From: Arthrobacter methylotrophus
GTDB taxonomy: Bacteria > Actinomycetota > Actinomycetes > Actinomycetales > Micrococcaceae
Assembly (NCBI RefSeq): GCF_039539965.1
Contig: NZ_BAABED010000001.1
Coordinates: 1,922,001 to 1,986,000, forward strand
Length of the DNA: 64,000 nucleotides
Direction: 5' to 3'
Both the position numbers and the translations under genes were made by a program. Shown in pieces: positions 61,006 to 64,000 of the stretch; within the stretch, counting starts at the first letter, position 1; each line of letters starts with the position of its first letter. The notes beneath the pieces were generated by a model, which was not told where the DNA came from, did no database searches, and saw only the letters and a list, made by a program, of their open reading frames with translations.

Positions 61006-61015
61006 CTCTCCCGCG

Positions 61016-61031
61016 TCTACGCATGTTCCTT
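61016..61031 (+). promoter_or_regulatory. Copy 5 of recurrent TCTACGCATGTT motif
   Basis: TCTACGCATGTTCCTT then GGCAGAGGC, as in copy 3. It begins 11 nt after the preceding stop and lies 106 nt before the ATG at 61137. Confidence 0.65.
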
Positions 61032-61136
61032 GGCAGAGGCATGCACCGCATCGGTTCGTGCTGATAACCGGTAAGCGTTTTGCAAAACACATCAGGTCCG
61101 GCACCCAATGTCGGTCCTCTGAACATTGGAGAATCC

Positions 61137-61298
61137 ATGGATCGCCTTCGCAGTGAATGGGCCAACACGTCCACCAAGAGCCGCATCGTCCTCGGCGTCG
61201 TCCTGGGCGTCGCCCTCGTCCTGATGGCCTTGTCCGTAACGGGCGTCATCGACTTCTCGCCCGTGCAGACAGGCGTCACGCAGATCAAGAAGGGCTGA
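61137..61298 (+). CDS. Small single-helix membrane protein
   Basis: A 53-residue protein with one helix (RIVLGVVLGVALVLMALSV) and a short extracellular end. ATG follows TTGGAGAATCC. In-frame TTG at 61080 is also possible. A strong terminator follows. Function unknown, but the upstream motif links it to the pilus genes. Confidence 0.65.
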   Translation: MDRLRSEWANTSTKSRIVLGVVLGVALVLMALSVTGVIDFSPVQTGVTQIKKG

Positions 61299-61311
61299 CC
61301 CGCCCCGACAG

Positions 61312-61349
61312 AAAGCCCCGCCCTGGTACGAACCCGGGCGGGGCTTTTT
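61312..61349 (+). terminator. Strong intrinsic terminator
   Basis: AAAGCCCCGCCC and GGGCGGGGCTTTTT with a 12-nt loop, directly after the small membrane gene. On the other strand it also serves the peptidase gene at 61363. Confidence 0.9.
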
Positions 61350-61362
61350 CACGTCTCTGCCG

Positions 61363-62043
61363 TCAGTGCATCCACGCGCCTCGGCTGATGGGTTCGATGA
61401 CATCCGGCAGGAGCAGGATCAGCAGGGCGCCGGCGACCATGTAAGGGCCGAAGGCGAACTCATGCTTGCGCCGTCCGAGGAAGAGCAGCGGCAGTGCCAC
61501 CACCCCGCCCAGGACCATAGGCAGGATCAGCGCCCCGAGCGCGGCGGCGTATCCGCTCTGGAGTCCGCAGACCAGGGCGAGGATGCCACCGAGCTTTACG
61601 TCCCCGAACCCGAGGCCTCCGGTGAAGAAGGCGACCAGCCACAGGATCACGACCGTCCCGGCCATCGAGATGACAGCGGTCAGGGCGGCCGTTCCCGTGA
61701 TGGCGCCGGTGAGCACTCCGCCGGTGACTGCCAGGCCGAAAACCGGGTACATCGGCAGCACGATGGGATCGGGCAGCCGGAGGATCTTCCAGTCGATGAC
61801 GGCCAGGATGACCAGGACGGCGGCGAGCAGACCGATCATGATGGCCTCGAGCGGGCCTCGGCCGGAATTCACCCACACCCCGAGCATGCCCGTGCCGAGT
61901 GCCGCCGCGGCGGTGGGCATGCCGGTTTCCACCGACATGATGGCCGGCAGCCAGGGCTCGTCGATGTCGGGAATGATTTCGACGTCCTCTGCCGCCAGGG
62001 CATCGGGCATCGGGGTCCCCGCGGGGGTGATCTGGATCGTCAA
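61363..62043 (-). CDS. Second prepilin peptidase A24
   Basis: A 226-residue protein with about seven helices. First Asp in VILAVIDWKILRLPDP and second in GLGFGDVKLG, both catalytic in A24 peptidases. TTG start with an AAGGAG site. No N-methylase domain. Why the island has two peptidases is not evident: one may act on another class of pilin. Confidence 0.85.
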   Translation of the reverse strand: MTIQITPAGTPMPDALAAEDVEIIPDIDEPWLPAIMSVETGMPTAAAALGTGMLGVWVNSGRGPLEAIMIGLLAAVLVILAVIDWKILRLPDPIVLPMYPVFGLAVTGGVLTGAITGTAALTAVISMAGTVVILWLVAFFTGGLGFGDVKLGGILALVCGLQSGYAAALGALILPMVLGGVVALPLLFLGRRKHEFAFGPYMVAGALLILLLPDVIEPISRGAWMH

Positions 62044-62120
62044 TGGAGCTCCTTGGAGATCGTTGTCTGGATGGCGTCCAACAAGGCATAAAGTGGCCTT
62101 GATGCGTTGGCGCTAAAAAC

Positions 62121-62903
62121 ATGAACTGTTACACTAAATTTGCCGGTGTCCGTACCGGCCCGATGATCGCCGGCCCACGAGCCGGCAAGAGAAGAGCTGC
62201 AGCGACCATGGGCAATGCCACCGCGGAGACCCTCTACAGAATTGCCGGCCGAAAAGCCCTCGAAGGCCGCGGGTGGGATGCCCTGAATGCCCAGCTTGCC
62301 GCCGACTCGCTGGTGATCAGCGACGAGATGGCCAAGACCCCCGACGCGCTGCTGGACCTCGGACCGCTCAAAGCCCTGGAGCTGCCGGATACCGGGCTTT
62401 CCGCCGTGGCGCGCGCCTTCCGCCAGCAGCTCCTCAAAGGTCTGGACAGTTGGGGTATCGCCGGAACCGTGGGAGCTGCTCTGCCCCCTGTAGACCTCGG
62501 TGATGCTCCGCTGGATCCGGTTGAGGCGGATGCCTTCGCCCCCGGACTGCTTGCCGGTCGTCAACTCGAGGCATTCGCCTCCGCAGAGGGTATGCGCGCT
62601 GCCCGGCTCGCGGTTCTTGCCGACCGGCTCCATGCCGCCGGTGACTACCAGGCGGCTCAGCGCAGCGCACATGCCGCCGACCAGTCCAGTGTGGCCGCCC
62701 ATTACGGGGCCGAAGCCGCAGCCATCGGCGACACCCGCCTCGCTGCACTGCGGACCGGATTGCTCCTGGCAGAAGACGCATTCGGCGATGAATCCGTTCC
62801 GGAGGGAATGGCCGAGGCCGTGCGGCGCGTGCGCCGGGTCCACGATGCGGCCAACCTCACCAACACTCCGATCCATTGGGAACCCATCTCCTTCTTGTCT
62901 TAG
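62121..62903 (+). CDS. Hypothetical Ala-rich helical protein
   Basis: Up to 260 residues, Ala/Leu-rich and helical (LYRIAGRKALEGRGWDALNAQLAADSL, LRTGLLLAEDAFG). ATG at 62121 or 62210; no clear site for either. It may be divergently transcribed with the peptidase gene. No family recognised. Confidence 0.6.
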   Translation: MNCYTKFAGVRTGPMIAGPRAGKRRAAATMGNATAETLYRIAGRKALEGRGWDALNAQLAADSLVISDEMAKTPDALLDLGPLKALELPDTGLSAVARAFRQQLLKGLDSWGIAGTVGAALPPVDLGDAPLDPVEADAFAPGLLAGRQLEAFASAEGMRAARLAVLADRLHAAGDYQAAQRSAHAADQSSVAAHYGAEAAAIGDTRLAALRTGLLLAEDAFGDESVPEGMAEAVRRVRRVHDAANLTNTPIHWEPISFLS

Positions 62904-62910
62904 GACTTCA

Positions 62911-62933
62911 CCCCGCCCGTCAACCGGGCGGGG
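62911..62933. terminator. Bidirectional terminator
   Basis: CCCCGCCCG and CGGGCGGGG with a 5-nt loop, between a rightward and a leftward gene that converge. Confidence 0.8.
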
Positions 62934-62942
62934 GATTCTGCG

Positions 62943-64000
62943 TTAGTTTCGGCGTCCGGCCTCTTTCTGGCGCAGGTACGAACCGTTCCGCAGTTCCGCG
63001 TCCAGCGCCGTGCTCTCGTTGATGACGCCGTCCAGGACGAGGTTCACCAGGGACACCTCGAAGGGGATCGACCCGGAATCTTTGCTCAACAGTTGTCCGG
63101 CGATACCCTCGGTGTTGTTGTTCTTGATCATGTTCGAGATCGCCTGGTTCATCATGAGGACCTCGGTGGCCACGACTCTGCCCCCGCCGCCCTTCTTCGG
63201 GAGCAACTTCTGGTAGACGACCCCTTTCAGGGAGCGGGCCAATTGCGCACGGGTGTCGGCGACGCGGTCGGCCGGCATGGCCTCGAGGATGCGTGCCGGG
63301 GCATCGGCGGTGGAGCCGGCGTGCAGCGTGGAGAACACCAGGTGTCCGGAGCTTGTCGCGGACAGCGCGGCGGACATGGTCGCCGGGTCGCGCATTTCGC
63401 CGACCAGGATGATGTCCGGGTTTTCACGCAGCGCATCCTCCACTCCGATGGCGAAGGAGTCCACGTCGCGGCCCTTGCCGACCTCGCGCTGGACGACCAG
63501 GGACTTGCCGTGGGTGTGCCGGTATTCGATCGGCGCCTCGATGGTGATGATCTTCTTGGCGTATTTTTCCTTGGCCAGCTTGATCAGGGCCGCCAGCGAA
63601 CTGGACTTGCCGGACCCGGTGACACCGATGAAAAGGTAGAGCCCGCCCTCGTCGTCGATGAAGGACCGGATGATCTCCGGCAGGCCCAGGTCATCGAAGT
63701 CCGGAACGACGGACGGAATCGTCCTGAAGACGGCCATGGGTTCTCCACCGGCGACGGCGAAGTGTCCGCGGAAGTTGGACCGTTCGGTTTGGTAGGAGAA
63801 GTCCAGTCGCTTCTCCGCCCAGAACTGTTTCCATTCCTCCTCGGTGACCATCTGGCGCAGGGCCCGGCGCAGCGTTTCAGCGTCCAGTTCCCGGGACAGG
63901 CCGTCCATCCTGACCGTCTCGCCGTGGACGCTGACCCACGGGGTGGTGCCGGCGACCAGGTGAAGGTCGGAGCCTTTCATGTCCAGCGTCCGGTACAGCA
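62943..64000 (-). CDS. pilT: PilT retraction ATPase, 5' truncated by window
   Basis: At least 352 residues are seen; the frame stays open to the window edge upstream of MKGSDLHLVAGTTPW. T2SSE ATPase: Walker A IGVTGSGKSSSL, Asp box TIEAPIEYRH, Walker B IILVGEMRDPATMSAAL, His box LVFSTLHAGSTADAPARI, and the C-terminal A-G-G-R-x-N end. Sequence is closest to classical PilT, the pilus disassembly motor. It is the third such ATPase in the window, but 5 kb from the pilus operon. Confidence 0.9.
   Translation of the reverse strand, partial: LYRTLDMKGSDLHLVAGTTPWVSVHGETVRMDGLSRELDAETLRRALRQMVTEEEWKQFWAEKRLDFSYQTERSNFRGHFAVAGGEPMAVFRTIPSVVPDFDDLGLPEIIRSFIDDEGGLYLFIGVTGSGKSSSLAALIKLAKEKYAKKIITIEAPIEYRHTHGKSLVVQREVGKGRDVDSFAIGVEDALRENPDIILVGEMRDPATMSAALSATSSGHLVFSTLHAGSTADAPARILEAMPADRVADTRAQLARSLKGVVYQKLLPKKGGGGRVVATEVLMMNQAISNMIKNNNTEGIAGQLLSKDSGSIPFEVSLVNLVLDGVINESTALDAELRNGSYLRQKEAGRRN

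Noticed and set aside
1..64000. CRISPR, tRNA, rRNA, riboswitch
   Set aside because: No regularly spaced repeats, no cloverleaf or rRNA signatures and no known riboswitch core found by eye; a tool search could still find a weak one.

Overview
The window is high-GC DNA with short overlapping operons, many GTG/TTG starts and DUF families typical of Actinobacteria (DUF2510, DUF2516, DUF805, DUF4839, NarL-type two-component genes). It looks like an Arthrobacter-type member of the Micrococcaceae, but the genus is an inference. I saw no rRNA, tRNA, ribosomal protein, replication origin or CRISPR array. Together with a MoxR ATPase, a VWA protein, a phage-type nucleotide kinase fusion, a resolvase, an IS and degenerate toxin genes, this suggests accessory DNA: a large plasmid or a chromosomal island.

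Layout. 0-2.4 kb: end of a VWA-like gene, an unknown gene and an RNase H-fold gene, all overlapping. 2.5-4.2 kb: a pilin N-terminus fused to a large carbohydrate-binding-like adhesin, then a tiny ORF. 4.5-6.7 kb: two broken RHS C-terminal ends with very hydrophobic glycine-rich tips, a free peptide of the same type, and small, mostly membrane-like genes beside each. 6.8-24.7 kb: lipoproteins, anchored secreted proteins, a NarL-type regulator/kinase/pseudokinase operon, and two paralogous pairs of an anchored small protein plus a secreted lipase. 24.9-31.5 kb: a NYN nuclease, a decayed DUF3883 gene, a DUF4839 protein, a PD-(D/E)XK-like nuclease and lipoproteins. 31.8-38.6 kb: an Ltp superinfection-exclusion-like protein, DUF1871-like immunity-like genes, a two-gene ATPase plus HEPN system, and a serine resolvase with a res-like region. 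Near-identical 30-bp direct repeats bracket 27.7-37.8 kb.

38.6-47 kb: NERD-domain protein, MoxR ATPase with a hairpin leader, an IS3-family element sitting in the loop of the MoxR terminator, a KTSC-domain protein, and a thymidylate kinase fused to a second dNMP-kinase domain. 47.9-58.1 kb (minus strand): a complete type IV pilus operon with two GspE/PilT ATPases, a PilC platform, a prepilin peptidase, two paralogous major pilins, and minor pilins of which one carries an RCC1 beta-propeller. 58.4-64 kb: two HTH regulators, small membrane proteins, a second prepilin peptidase and a third (PilT) ATPase running off the end.

A short sequence, TCTACGCATGTTCCTT, recurs five times, mostly about 30-60 nt before a gene. 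It links the distant adhesin, the NERD gene, a small membrane protein and the first pilus gene, so these may share regulation. The strongest leads are the IF2N-ATPase/HEPN pair inside the direct-repeat segment, the hydrophobic RHS-tip cassettes, the pilin-adhesin fusions and the recurrent promoter-like motif.
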